From: Luteimicrobium sp049844995
GTDB lineage: Bacteria > Actinomycetota > Actinomycetes > Actinomycetales > Cellulomonadaceae
Reading direction: 5' to 3'
DNA: 64,000 nucleotides
Assembly: GCF_049844995.1 (NCBI RefSeq)
Contig: NZ_JBNCMC010000002.1
Location: 682,001-746,000 of the forward strand
Positions 1 through 8,441 of the stretch are shown here, piece by piece. Each line of letters opens with the position of its first letter. The stretch's first letter is position 1. Under the pieces are notes generated by a model. It worked only from the letters and a program-made list of their open reading frames with translations. It ran no database searches and was not told where the DNA came from. Made by a program: the position numbers and the translations under genes.

Positions 1-470
1 ACGCCAAGACGATCACCGAGGGCACCGACAAGGCGACCGTCCTCGACACCAAGGGCATCGGGCACTACGTCGGGACCGCGATGCCCGGCGCGGTCGGGAA
101 CTTCGCGATCGCCGGTCACCGCACCACCTACGGCAAGCCGTTCCACGACATCGACAAGCTCAAGACCGGCGACCCGGTGATCGTCCAGACCAAGGACGGC
201 TGGTACGTGTACGCGGTCACCGAGCACCTCGTCACCGGGTGGCGCAACGGCGAGCAGGTGGCGCCCGTGCCCGGCGACACCACCGGGACGAAGAAGCCCA
301 CGAAGCGGCTCATCACCCTCACCAGCTGTCACCCGGTGTGGCAGCCGATCCACCGGTACATCGTCCACGGCGAGCTCGTCTACTGGGCGCCGCCCGACGG
401 CAACAAGGTGCCGAAGGAGCTCGTGACCGGAAAGTTCGACGCCGGGACGCTCGACGACGTCCTTGGTTGA
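1..470 (+). CDS. Class E sortase, C-terminal part (5' end outside window)
   Basis: About 155 residues of a sortase catalytic domain are present; the reading frame is open from base 3, so the N-terminal membrane anchor lies upstream of the window. The catalytic triad is visible: His in IAGHRTTYG (visible residue 39), the Cys in TLTSCHP (109) and the Arg in PIHRYIV (118). TLTSCHP followed closely by the Arg, and the GxRTTYG box, are typical of class E housekeeping sortases of high-GC Gram-positives, which cleave an LAXTG-like signal and link surface proteins or pilins to peptidoglycan. No substrate gene is visible here. The family call is firm; the subclass rests on motif recognition only. Confidence 0.9.
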   Translation, partial: AKTITEGTDKATVLDTKGIGHYVGTAMPGAVGNFAIAGHRTTYGKPFHDIDKLKTGDPVIVQTKDGWYVYAVTEHLVTGWRNGEQVAPVPGDTTGTKKPTKRLITLTSCHPVWQPIHRYIVHGELVYWAPPDGNKVPKELVTGKFDAGTLDDVLG

Positions 471-588
471 CCGTGAGGATCGCGTCGGCGACGCCGCGGT
501 CTCCTCGGCCCGAAGACCCCCGCGCCCCCTCGCCTGACTGGCTTCGTGTCGGGCCCCTCGTGTCGCGGGCGTCGACAGCGCTTCCTAT

Positions 589-604
589 TCGAACATATGT
601 TCGA
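589..604. promoter_or_regulatory. LexA/SOS box upstream of the HNH/DUF222 gene
   Basis: TCGAAC-ATAT-GTTCGA is a perfect 16-bp palindrome that matches the mycobacterial LexA consensus TCGAAC-N4-GTTCGA exactly. It ends 39 bases before the chosen ATG of the following HNH gene, where a repressor would cover the promoter. LexA control of 13E12-repeat HNH genes is known in Mycobacterium tuberculosis, so the gene is expected to be DNA-damage inducible. That last step is inference. Confidence 0.85.
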
Positions 605-643
605 TAGGATCGGAGAGTCGTCGAGCGTACGCGGGAGGTGGAG

Positions 644-2245
644 ATGGGCACGGTCGAGGCGCCGGAGCGAGAGGCGCTCGGTCGCGCGGCGCCTTCCCCT
701 GAACTTCTCGTGCCGCCCGACCCGCACCCGGCCCTGACCATCGAGCCCGACGCGTGGGAGGCCGATCTTGCGGTGCTCGAGGTCGTGATCGACGCGGTGT
801 GTGCGCGGGCCTCGCGTGCCGGCGCCACGGACACGGAGCCGGCCGCCCTCGCGACCGCCGCGACCCGGCTGCGTGAGCTCACCGCACGCCTGGACGCCGC
901 CCGCCTGTGCGTGCTGCCGGCGCTGGAGGCCGACGGTCGGTGGGCCGTGGACGGGTCCCGTTCCTTCGCGCACTGGCTCGCCCGCCGTGACGACGTCGCC
1001 CTCGCGACCGCCCGCCGCGACGTGCGTACTGCCCGGGCGTTGCGTGACACCGTCCCCGCGACGCGCGACGCCGCACTCGCCGGGGAGCTCGGCGCCGACC
1101 ACGTGCGGACCATGGTCGACGTCGCCGCGACCTCCGACCCCCGCAGGCAAGCCCTCACCGCCGTGGTTGACCCGGCGTCCGAACCCCGCACCCCCGACGC
1201 AGCCGCCGACGACACAGCGGTGGATGATGCAGCGGCCGACGGCGTCGCGCGGGTGACGGTGACCGGAGAGCAGGCGCTCCTCGACGTCGCCCGGAAGTTC
1301 TCGCTGACCGCGTTCCGGCGAGCCGTGCGGTACTTCGCGCACGTCGCGGACCCCGGCGCCGATGAGCGCGGCTACACCGAGGCCACCGAACGCGAGTTCT
1401 TCGAGCTCTCACCCACCTGGGGCGGGTACCACCTCGCCGGGTTCCTGACCACCGAGCACGGCCGGCTCCTGGACGAGGCGACCCGCGCGGTGCTCGGTGT
1501 CCCGGCAGCCGGCGACCGGCGGACCGCCACCCAGCGCCGCGCCCAGGCCCTCACCGACCTCGCCCACCTGACTCTCGACCACGGCCTCGCGGGCGCCGGC
1601 GCCGCCGTCCGGCCGCACCTGGTCGTTCACGTCTCCCACGCCGAGCTCCACGACCTCGCGGCAGGCGATCCGCGGGACCGCGAGACCGGCGCCGACGACA
1701 CCGGCGCCGACGACGGCACCGGCGCGGGCATCCCTGGCATTCCCGAGGGCACCGGTCGCACCGCGCACGCCGACGTGCACCGCCTGCTCGCGAACATCCG
1801 GGCCGCGCTCGACGGCCCGGGCCCTGCGCACTGGCAGGACGACCCCGACCTGTTCACACCCGTCCCCCGACCCGTCCTGCGCCGCCTGCTGTGCGACTGC
1901 GAGGTCACGCGCGTCGTCTTCGGCCCGGACTCCACCGTCCTGGACGTCGGACGAACCCAGCGGACCGTCCGCGGCCAGCTCCGCCGGGCGGTGATCGCCC
2001 GTGACCGACGCTGCACGTACCCCGGCTGCGACCAGCCACCCTCGCGGTGCGAGGTCCACCACGCCAAGACCCACTGGGCCGACGGCGGCACCACGTCCGT
2101 CGACAACGCCGCACTCCTGTGCTGGCACCACCATGACCTCGTCGACGCCCGGTCAATCACCATGACGTGGACGACCGCCGGATGGATCTTCACCCGGCAG
2201 GACGGGACCGCGATCGGGCGACCAGACCCCCCGGCAAGCCCGTGA
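644..2245 (+). CDS. DUF222 / 13E12-repeat family HNH endonuclease
   Basis: A 533-residue protein with a long helical DUF222 region (about residues 60-370), a Gly/Asp/Thr-rich linker (about 345-370) and a C-terminal HNH nuclease module. The module shows CEVHH (469-473), an Asn in DNAALL (488) and a His cluster after LLCW (495-497); Cys 457, 462, 469 and 493 are probable zinc ligands. ATG 644 is chosen because GGAGG lies 5 bases upstream; a GTG at 638 overlaps that ribosome-binding site. The family is multicopy in actinobacteria and its biological role is not settled, with mobile-element or DNA-repair nuclease as the usual suggestions. The consensus SOS box 40 bases upstream argues for induction on DNA damage. 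It is convergent with dnaG. Confidence 0.9.
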   Translation: MGTVEAPEREALGRAAPSPELLVPPDPHPALTIEPDAWEADLAVLEVVIDAVCARASRAGATDTEPAALATAATRLRELTARLDAARLCVLPALEADGRWAVDGSRSFAHWLARRDDVALATARRDVRTARALRDTVPATRDAALAGELGADHVRTMVDVAATSDPRRQALTAVVDPASEPRTPDAAADDTAVDDAAADGVARVTVTGEQALLDVARKFSLTAFRRAVRYFAHVADPGADERGYTEATEREFFELSPTWGGYHLAGFLTTEHGRLLDEATRAVLGVPAAGDRRTATQRRAQALTDLAHLTLDHGLAGAGAAVRPHLVVHVSHAELHDLAAGDPRDRETGADDTGADDGTGAGIPGIPEGTGRTAHADVHRLLANIRAALDGPGPAHWQDDPDLFTPVPRPVLRRLLCDCEVTRVVFGPDSTVLDVGRTQRTVRGQLRRAVIARDRRCTYPGCDQPPSRCEVHHAKTHWADGGTTSVDNAALLCWHHHDLVDARSITMTWTTAGWIFTRQDGTAIGRPDPPASP

Positions 2246-2299
2246 CGCGGAGCACCGCCGCGACCTCGGCGGCCAAGCGCGCACGACCCGCGCTGCACG

Positions 2300-2331
2300 C
2301 GAAGCGCACGGCACACGAAGCGCACGGCACA
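2300..2331. repeat. 16-bp tandem duplication, two exact copies
   Basis: The unit CGAAGCGCACGGCACA occurs twice head to tail in the 155-base gap between the convergent HNH gene and dnaG. It codes for nothing in a supported frame and has no inverted symmetry of note. It looks like a recent slippage duplication. No clear terminator hairpin is visible elsewhere in this gap. Confidence 0.8.
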
Positions 2332-2400
2332 TGAGGCATGCGCGCGGGGGCGCCTGACGCTAGAAGGAAGCCGCGGGCGGCGATGGTCCGTCCGTGCGCC

Positions 2401-4386
2401 TCAGGCGACGGACTCGCGCAGCAGCCGCCGCTCGTGCTCGAGCTCGAGCAGCGCCTGGAACGTCCGCGCGTAGCCGTCGGCGTCGGCCGCGGGGTCGGTC
2501 CGCTGCAACCGGCCCCTGAGGTCCGCGATCCGACGGGTCAGCCCCAGGTCGACCAGCGAACGCACGACGCCCTGGGCGTACGAGGCGAGCGCGTCCGGCC
2601 GGTCCTCCGGCAGGGGCGTCACGGCGAGCTCGGTGATGAGGGGGCGCACCGGCTCGGGCGCCTGCTCCCCCACGAGCTCCACCCAGGCCGACTCGGGCTG
2701 CGCGGCGGCGGCGGTGAGGCCTCCGGCCGCGCGGACGGCGTCGTGCACGGCGCGCCACGCCGGGACGGCGAACGTCTCGGGTCCGAGCGCGTCGAACTGG
2801 GCGGCGTCGAGCGCGTGCGGCACCTGGAGGACGACCTCGAGGGCCTGGCGCTCGCGCGCGGCGACGGGGTCGCGGGGGTTCGGACGCACGAGCGTCGGGA
2901 CCGGGGTCGCCGCCGGCCGCGCGTCGTCGGCCGGATCGCCCTGCCGCGCGCCACTGCCCTGCTGTGCACGACCGTCCTGCCGGGACGGCCGCTCGATGCG
3001 GTCGTCGGCCAGGCGCGGCGGCTTGGCCGACGACACGGCCCGCCGGACCGTGTCGGAGTCCATGCCCAGCCAGCCGGCGAGCAGCCGCGCGTACTCCGGC
3101 CGCAGCGCGGCGTCCCGGATGCCGGCGACGACGGGCGCCGCCTCGCGCAGCGCGCCGACCCGGCCCTCGGGCGTGCCCAGGTCGTAGCGCGTGATGGTCG
3201 AGCGGATCACGAACTCGAACAGCGGCTGACGGCCGTCGACGAGGGCGCGGACCGCCTCCGGGCCGCCCGCGAGCCGGAGCTCGCACGGGTCCTTGCCCGT
3301 CGGCTCGACCGCGACGAACGTCTGCGCGTAGAAGCGCTGGTCCTCGCCGAACGCGCGCAGCGCCGCCTTCTGGCCCGCGGCGTCGCCGTCGAACGTGAAG
3401 ATGACCTCCCCGCCCACGGACTGGCCGCTCGCGAGCTGGACGCCGCCGCCCGCGGAGGTGTCGCCCAGCAGGCGGCGCACGATCCGGGCGTGGTCCGAGC
3501 CGAACGCCGTCCCGCAGGTCGCGACGGCCGTCGTCACCCCCGACAGGTGCGCGGCCATGACGTCGGTGTACCCCTCGACGACGACGGCCCGGCGCTGCTT
3601 GGCGATCTCCCGCTTGGCGAGGTCGATCCCGTACAGGACCTGGGACTTCTTGTAGAGCGTCGTCTCCGGGGTGTTGAGGTACTTGGGGCCCTGGTCCTCG
3701 TCGAACAGGCGTCGGGCGCCGAACCCGACGACCTCGCCCGTGACGTCGCGGATCGGCCAGACGAGCCGGCCGCGGAAGCGGTCGTAGACCCCCCGCTGCC
3801 CCTGGGTGACGAGTCCCGCGGCCAGCAGCTCGGCGTCGGTGAACCCGCGGCCGCGCAGGTGCCGGTGGAGGTTGTCCCAGCCCTGCGGTGCGTACCCGAC
3901 GCCGAACGTCTCGGCGTCGGCCCGCTCGAAGCTCCGCTCGGCGAGGAACGTCCGCGCCGTGGCGGCGCCGGCGCTGACGAGCTGCTCGGTGTAGAAGGCC
4001 GAGGCCTGGCGGTTCGCGTCGAGCAGGCGCTGCCGGCGGCCGGGCTCCTCGCGGGTGCGCGGGCCGCCGCCGTCCTCGTACTGGAGCTGGATGCCGACCC
4101 GGCCTGCGAGGTACTCGACGGCCTCGGTGAACCCGAGCCCGTCGACCTTCTGGACGAACGAGATGACGTCGCCGCCCTCGCCGCAGCCGAAGCAGTGCCA
4201 CCGCCCGACCTGAGGCCGCACGTGGAACGACGGGGTGCGCTCGTCGTGGAAGGGGCACAGGCCCTTCATCGAGCCGACGCCCGCGGTACGCAGCGTGACG
4301 TGCTGGCCGACGATCTCCTCGATGCGGGTGCGGTCGCGGACGGCGTCCACGTCCTCGCGTCGGATCCGGCCTGCCACGCCTCTCAT
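2401..4386 (-). CDS. dnaG: DNA primase DnaG
   Basis: A 661-residue bacterial primase that lays RNA primers at the replication fork. The N-terminal zinc-binding domain carries the CHCC set: CPFHDER (Cys44, His47) and WHCFGCGE (Cys65, Cys68). It is followed by the RNA polymerase core (about 120-250) and the TOPRIM domain with VVVEGYTDVM (catalytic Glu) and FTFDGDAAGQ (metal-binding Asp pair). The C-terminal part (about 450-660) would carry the helicase-interacting region. There is a Gly/Ser-rich insertion just before the second TOPRIM motif. The product starts MRGVAGRIRRED; the ATG lies just past the 3' end of the AraC-type gene. dgt, further upstream on the same strand, also serves replication but is separated by several genes. 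Confidence 0.97.
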   Translation of the reverse strand: MRGVAGRIRREDVDAVRDRTRIEEIVGQHVTLRTAGVGSMKGLCPFHDERTPSFHVRPQVGRWHCFGCGEGGDVISFVQKVDGLGFTEAVEYLAGRVGIQLQYEDGGGPRTREEPGRRQRLLDANRQASAFYTEQLVSAGAATARTFLAERSFERADAETFGVGYAPQGWDNLHRHLRGRGFTDAELLAAGLVTQGQRGVYDRFRGRLVWPIRDVTGEVVGFGARRLFDEDQGPKYLNTPETTLYKKSQVLYGIDLAKREIAKQRRAVVVEGYTDVMAAHLSGVTTAVATCGTAFGSDHARIVRRLLGDTSAGGGVQLASGQSVGGEVIFTFDGDAAGQKAALRAFGEDQRFYAQTFVAVEPTGKDPCELRLAGGPEAVRALVDGRQPLFEFVIRSTITRYDLGTPEGRVGALREAAPVVAGIRDAALRPEYARLLAGWLGMDSDTVRRAVSSAKPPRLADDRIERPSRQDGRAQQGSGARQGDPADDARPAATPVPTLVRPNPRDPVAARERQALEVVLQVPHALDAAQFDALGPETFAVPAWRAVHDAVRAAGGLTAAAAQPESAWVELVGEQAPEPVRPLITELAVTPLPEDRPDALASYAQGVVRSLVDLGLTRRIADLRGRLQRTDPAADADGYARTFQALLELEHERRLLRESVA

Positions 4387-4387
4387 C

Positions 4388-5371
4388 CTAGGGGCGCGCA
4401 GCGAGGGCGGTGGCGGCCGTCCCCCGTCCGCTCGCCGTCCGCAGGGGGTCCCCGCCGTGCGCGACCCGGCCCGGGCCCAGCCGGGCGAGGCTCGCGGCGC
4501 AGCGGCGCGCGTACGCGCCGGGCGTCGTCCCCGTCGCCGTCACGAAGTCGCGCGTGAAGTGTGCCTGGTCGTAGTAGCCGACGCCCTCCGCGAGGGCCGC
4601 GAGGTCCTGCGCGGGATCGATCGCGAGCAGCTCGGCCGCGCGGTGCACGCGCTGGCGCTGCAGCACCCACTTGGGCCCGACGCCGACGACGCGCTCGAAC
4701 GCCCGCTGCAGGGCGCGCACGGACACCGCGAGGTGCCGTGCGAGCACGTCGACCGTCTCCCCCGGCCCGACCGTCTCACGGGCCGCCTCGACCGCCGCGC
4801 CGACCAACGCCAGGTCCCGCCAGGAGCGCCGCGCGTCGGGAGCGGTCCGCCGCGCCTCGACGACGGGGCGCAGCAGAGCGTCGAGGAGGGCGACGGCGTC
4901 GTCGACGCGCCCGGCCAGGCCGGCCTCGACCGCGGCCTCACCGGCCGACGCGGCGGCAGGGCCGAGAACGCTCGTCGCCGGCATCGTGCGCGCCGGGGCG
5001 CCCGACGACGCACCCACGGCGGGCGCGAGCGTCGCGCCACCGCTCAGGACGGCGAACGCGCCCGGCCGCAGCATCGCTGCGACCGCCACCCCGTGACCCG
5101 TGAGGCGGCGCTCGTCGACCGTGGGGACGAACCCGTGGGCGGCGAACCCCTGCGGCTCGGCGACGAGGTTCACGACGGGGTGCGCGATCACGGGCTGGAC
5201 GTGCGCCCGCTCGCCGAGGTTCCAGTGGCTCACCCAGTACCAGCCGACGACGTCGGCGAGGTCGGGCGTCGGCGCGCGCCGGTCGAGCGTGAACCACGCC
5301 CGTGCGCCCGTCGGGTCGACGATGCCGTCCGTCGCGCGGGGGGTGGAGCCGTCGTCGAACACCTGTCGCAT
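4388..5371 (-). CDS. AraC-family transcriptional regulator with DUF6597-like N-domain
   Basis: A 327-residue regulator. The N-terminal 150 residues (WYWVSHWNLG, VIAHPVVNLV) resemble the DUF6597 effector region found in a subset of AraC proteins. The C-terminal third carries the two helix-turn-helix motifs: VDVLARHLAVSVRALQRAF and the AraC signature LAEGVGYYDQAHFTRDF followed by TGTTPGAY. ATG 5371 is preferred because related proteins start with the same MRxVxDDG pattern; an ATG at 5407 would add 12 residues but has no better ribosome-binding site. It is divergent from a VOC-fold protein starting at 5446, and such pairs are often regulator and target. The regulated function is unknown. Confidence 0.85.
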   Translation of the reverse strand: MRQVFDDGSTPRATDGIVDPTGARAWFTLDRRAPTPDLADVVGWYWVSHWNLGERAHVQPVIAHPVVNLVAEPQGFAAHGFVPTVDERRLTGHGVAVAAMLRPGAFAVLSGGATLAPAVGASSGAPARTMPATSVLGPAAASAGEAAVEAGLAGRVDDAVALLDALLRPVVEARRTAPDARRSWRDLALVGAAVEAARETVGPGETVDVLARHLAVSVRALQRAFERVVGVGPKWVLQRQRVHRAAELLAIDPAQDLAALAEGVGYYDQAHFTRDFVTATGTTPGAYARRCAASLARLGPGRVAHGGDPLRTASGRGTAATALAARP

Positions 5372-5445
5372 TCCTCCAAGACTGCCAGGCCACGCCCACA
5401 CGAGCATGGGAGACGTCCCGTTCCGACGTCCCGAGGAGACTCCCG

Positions 5446-5898
5446 ATGCAGACCTCGACCCTGCACCCGAACCTGACCGTCACCGATGCCCGCGCCGCGA
5501 TCGACTTCTACGTCGGGGCGCTCGGCGCCGAGGTGGTCGACGAGATCACCGCCGGCGACGCGATCATCCACTCGGACCTGAGCCTCGGCGGGTCGACGTT
5601 CACCGTCGCCGCCGCCTTCCCGGGCTCGTCGGCGGCGCCGGACGCGTCCGCGCCGTCGTCGGTCTCCTTCACGGTCAACCTGCCGAGCGCCGACGACGTC
5701 GACACCACCTTCGCCCGGGCCGTCGCCGCGGGCGCGAGCGCGGTCGCCGAGCCGGCCGACTGGTTCGAGGGCTTCCGTCAGTCCGAGCTGCGCTGCCCCT
5801 TCGGCCACCGCTGGTTCCTCGTCCACGTCGCACCGCAGATCACCGCGGCGGACGTCCAGCGCGCCTCCGACGCCTGGATGGCGACCGAGGCGGGCTGA
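5446..5898 (+). CDS. VOC (glyoxalase/bleomycin-resistance fold) protein, PhnB-like
   Basis: A 150-residue single-domain protein with the paired beta-alpha-beta-beta-beta modules of the vicinal-oxygen-chelate fold. LTVTDARAAIDFYVGALGAEVV opens module 1 and the C-terminal WFLVHVAPQ strand closes module 2. PFGHRWFLVHV and the DxDTTFARAVAAGA pattern resemble the PhnB/YdcC-like subgroup, whose substrates are mostly unknown. ATG 5446 has GAGGAG about 8 bases upstream. It is divergent from the AraC-type regulator, which may control it. The fold is certain; no enzyme activity can be assigned from the sequence. Confidence 0.85.
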   Translation: MQTSTLHPNLTVTDARAAIDFYVGALGAEVVDEITAGDAIIHSDLSLGGSTFTVAAAFPGSSAAPDASAPSSVSFTVNLPSADDVDTTFARAVAAGASAVAEPADWFEGFRQSELRCPFGHRWFLVHVAPQITAADVQRASDAWMATEAG

Positions 5899-5904
5899 GC
5901 CGGG

Positions 5905-5964
5905 CACGAGAGGTCACGAACAGCACCCGGGGTGCGTCTTTCCCGCAGGACGTGACCTCTCGTG
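5905..5964. repeat. 14-bp perfect inverted repeat with a nested inner hairpin
   Basis: CACGAGAGGTCACG (5905-5918) and CGTGACCTCTCGTG (5951-5964) are perfect inverted copies around a 32-base loop. The loop contains a second hairpin, GCACCC-G-GGGTGC. It starts 7 bases after the VOC gene stop and ends 57 bases before a small CxxC ORF. It could be a terminator for the VOC gene, an RNA structure in the leader of the small ORF, or a dispersed palindromic element. No T-run follows it. Confidence 0.6.
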
Positions 5965-6020
5965 TGGGTGCCGCGCACCAGGATGACGAGCACCCACCCC
6001 GATCTGCCGAAGGAGTCCCC

Positions 6021-6164
6021 ATGTGCGAGCACCCCGTCGTCGCCCTAGAGCCCGAGCGCGTCGACTACGGCACCTGGTCGGCCGTCGTCTGGCGGTTCCG
6101 GTGCACCGCCTGCGAGGTCGAGGCCGCCTACGTCGAGTACGACGACGCTCCGTCCCGCAGGTGA
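6021..6164 (+). CDS. Small hypothetical protein with a CxxC motif (47 aa)
   Basis: ATG 6021 is preceded by AAGGAG at ideal spacing (6010-6015) and the frame runs 47 codons to TGA. The protein has Cys2, His4 and the pair FRCTACE (Cys28, Cys31), compatible with a single small metal site or a redox-active pair, and an acidic C-terminal half (YVEYDD). It is too short for confident family assignment and I do not recognise it. The strong ribosome-binding site and the aromatic/Cys composition, unlike random translation of GC-rich DNA, support a real gene. It follows the VOC gene on the same strand after the inverted repeat. Confidence 0.65.
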   Translation: MCEHPVVALEPERVDYGTWSAVVWRFRCTACEVEAAYVEYDDAPSRR

Positions 6165-6189
6165 GCGCCGGTTCCCCGGCCCTCCGACC

Positions 6190-7062
6190 TCAGCCGGCGG
6201 CGACGCGCCGCGGCCACCACGGGACCAGCATCGACGTCCGGCGCTGGTACGAGGCATAGGCCGGGTACTTCGCCGACGTCAGGGACTCCGTGAACCGGGT
6301 CGACCCGACGAACAGGCCGGTCAGGGCGACCGCCCCGAGGACCGTCCAGCCCCAGTCCTGACCCCGTGCGACCACGGCGAACAGCCAGACGACCCACCAC
6401 TGCGCCTGCTCGCAGAAGAAGTTCGGGTGGCGCGACCAGCGGAACAGCCCGGTGTCCAGGAAGCCCGGCTCGAGGGTCTCGCCGCGGGCCGCGGCGGCGC
6501 GCTTGCGGCGGTGGAAGACCCACTGCTGCTGGTCCGCGACGGTCTCGCCCACGAGGAAGAGCACGAACAGCGCGACCAGGAGGACGTCCCAGCCGCCGAC
6601 CGGCCGGAGATCGGACAGAGTAGCGGCGAACGTCCCGCTGTGGAGCGGCGCGTAGGACGTCCAGCCCATGGCCGTCCCCTCGGGGAACCGCCCCATGCTC
6701 CACACCGGAAGCGTGATCGCGACGAGCAGCGCGTTCTGGAACCCGGAGACGAACACCGGAACGAACAGCTGCCACTGCCACGGCTTCAGGCGGGCGCGCA
6801 GCACCGGCCACCGGTAGTCCTCGGTCCCGCTGTACCCGCCCTTGCGCGCGAAGTTGAAGGTCAGGCGCGCGCCCCAGCAGGTGATGAGCACGGACACGAG
6901 GACGGCGCGCGCGTCCCAGCCTCCGGTGCCGGTGAAGATCCAGGCGTAGGCGACGGGGACGATCGACCAGATCCGGTCGACCCAGGACGCGTCGCGGGTC
7001 ACGACCGCGAGCAGCCAGGTGGCCAGGGTCACTCCGAGCGCGGTCCACAGGACAGCGTGCAC
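6190..7062 (-). CDS. DUF1295 integral membrane protein (steroid 5-alpha-reductase-like)
   Basis: A 290-residue polytopic membrane protein with about six hydrophobic segments and a large proportion of Trp. The C-terminal motif LFRWSRHPNFFCEQAQWW matches the DUF1295 family, which is related to steroid 5-alpha-reductase and isoprenylcysteine methyltransferase-like NADPH-dependent membrane reductases. KYPAYASYQRRTS near the C-terminus is also typical. The bacterial substrate is not known. It is convergent with the small CxxC ORF and downstream of dgt on the same strand, 46 bases away, so it may be co-transcribed with dgt. Family call high, function unknown. Confidence 0.88.
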   Translation of the reverse strand: MHAVLWTALGVTLATWLLAVVTRDASWVDRIWSIVPVAYAWIFTGTGGWDARAVLVSVLITCWGARLTFNFARKGGYSGTEDYRWPVLRARLKPWQWQLFVPVFVSGFQNALLVAITLPVWSMGRFPEGTAMGWTSYAPLHSGTFAATLSDLRPVGGWDVLLVALFVLFLVGETVADQQQWVFHRRKRAAAARGETLEPGFLDTGLFRWSRHPNFFCEQAQWWVVWLFAVVARGQDWGWTVLGAVALTGLFVGSTRFTESLTSAKYPAYASYQRRTSMLVPWWPRRVAAG

Positions 7063-7108
7063 CGGTCCTCCTTCGGGGTTGGGCGTCGTCCGGCGGGGCG
7101 CCGGCGGG

Positions 7109-8413
7109 TCAGGGGCGGACGAGGCGCGCGTGCAGCTGCATCGCTGACAGGTCGGTCAGCGACGCGACCTGGTCGACGACGACGCGCAGCCGGGCGGCGT
7201 CGTCGGGTGCGGCGTCGAAGTCCTCGGCGAAGTGCGTCTCGAGGGACGAGGGAGCCCGGTCGAGGAGCACACGCGCGAGGTCGGCGATGATCTCGCGCTG
7301 GCGCAGGTACAGAGGCTCGGACTCGCGGGGCGCCATCACGTAGGCGACGGCGACGCCCTTCAGCACGAGGATCTCGGCGGTCGTCTCGTCGGGGACGACG
7401 AGACGCGCCGCGTAGCGCGTCAGGCGGCCGTCGCCGTACGTGTCGCGCGTGGCGTCCTGGGCGGCGCGGCTGAACCGTCCGATGAGCTGGCTGGTCGCGT
7501 CCTTGAGCGTCGCGAGCGCGCGGCGAGACCCGTCGAACCCGGTCACGAGGTCGCCGGTCGCAAGGAGGCGACCTATCGCCGCCTCGAGCGCGGCGGCGTC
7601 GAACTGGCGGCCGTACCAGGCGTGCACGGCGTCGACGACGCGTGCCTGCGCCTCGCCACCCTCCAGCACCGCAAGGTCGAGGCGCCCGCCGACGACGGCG
7701 TCCTCGACGTCGTGCACGCTGTAGGCGATGTCGTCGGCGAGGTCCATGACGTCGGCCTCGATGCACCGTGCGTGGCTGTGGGGACCCCCGGGGACGCCGT
7801 CGCGCAGCCAGCCGAACACCTCGCGGTCGTCGTCGTACACGCCGAACTTGGGCGTGGGGGTCCCGTCGCGGCGCGCGGGTCCCTCCCCCGGGCCCCACGG
7901 GTACTTGGTCGCGGCGTCGAGGGTCCCGCGCGTGAGGTTGAGGCCGACGGACCGGCCGTCGGGGGTGACGCGCTTGGGCTCGAGCCTGGTCAGGATCCGC
8001 AGGGTCTGCGCGTTGCCCTCGAACCCGCCGATGTCGGCGGCGACCTCGGCGAGCGCGCGCTCCCCGTTGTGCCCGAACGGCGGGTGGCCGAGGTCGTGCG
8101 CGAGGCACGCGCTGTCGACGACGTCGGGGTCGCAGCCGAGCGCCTTGCCGAGCTCGCGCCCGACCTGGGCGACCTCGAGGCTGTGGGTCAGCCGGGTCCG
8201 GACGAAGTCGTCGGTGCCGGGCCCCAGCACCTGCGTCTTGGCGCCGAGGCGGCGCAGGGCGGACGAGTGGACGAGCCGGGCCCGGTCGCGCTCGAACGCG
8301 CTCCGGGCACTCGACTTGGGCGGCTCGGGCAGCCAGCGTTCCTGGGCGGCGTCGTCGTAGCCCGCCACGGGGGCCCCGGCGGCGGGCCGCGGCGGATCGG
8401 TGTGCACGGTCAC
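7109..8413 (-). CDS. dgt: Deoxyguanosinetriphosphate triphosphohydrolase-like protein (HD domain)
   Basis: A 434-residue cytosolic HD-superfamily enzyme that removes triphosphate from dNTPs and helps set nucleotide pools. The metal-binding residues are visible: the His in RTRLTHSLEVA, the His-Asp pair in ACLAHDLGHPPFGHNGE, and the later Asp in MDLADDIAYSVHD. Length and order fit the type-2 dGTPase-like family that sits beside dnaG in actinobacteria. The start is GTG 8413; a second GTG lies at 8407. It lies 28 bases downstream of the sugar-kinase stop on the same strand, so read-through from the sugar operon is possible, but its gene order with dnaG suggests a housekeeping role. Confidence 0.93.
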   Translation of the reverse strand: MTVHTDPPRPAAGAPVAGYDDAAQERWLPEPPKSSARSAFERDRARLVHSSALRRLGAKTQVLGPGTDDFVRTRLTHSLEVAQVGRELGKALGCDPDVVDSACLAHDLGHPPFGHNGERALAEVAADIGGFEGNAQTLRILTRLEPKRVTPDGRSVGLNLTRGTLDAATKYPWGPGEGPARRDGTPTPKFGVYDDDREVFGWLRDGVPGGPHSHARCIEADVMDLADDIAYSVHDVEDAVVGGRLDLAVLEGGEAQARVVDAVHAWYGRQFDAAALEAAIGRLLATGDLVTGFDGSRRALATLKDATSQLIGRFSRAAQDATRDTYGDGRLTRYAARLVVPDETTAEILVLKGVAVAYVMAPRESEPLYLRQREIIADLARVLLDRAPSSLETHFAEDFDAAPDDAARLRVVVDQVASLTDLSAMQLHARLVRP

Positions 8414-8441
8414 ACCTTAACGACGTCGGCGCCTGCCGCCG

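Noticed and set aside
2338..4557. 739-residue open frame opposite dnaG
   Set aside because: It is the complement frame of a well-supported dnaG; the composition (Arg/Val/Asp/Gly-rich without hydrophobic pattern) is that of shadow frames in GC-rich DNA.
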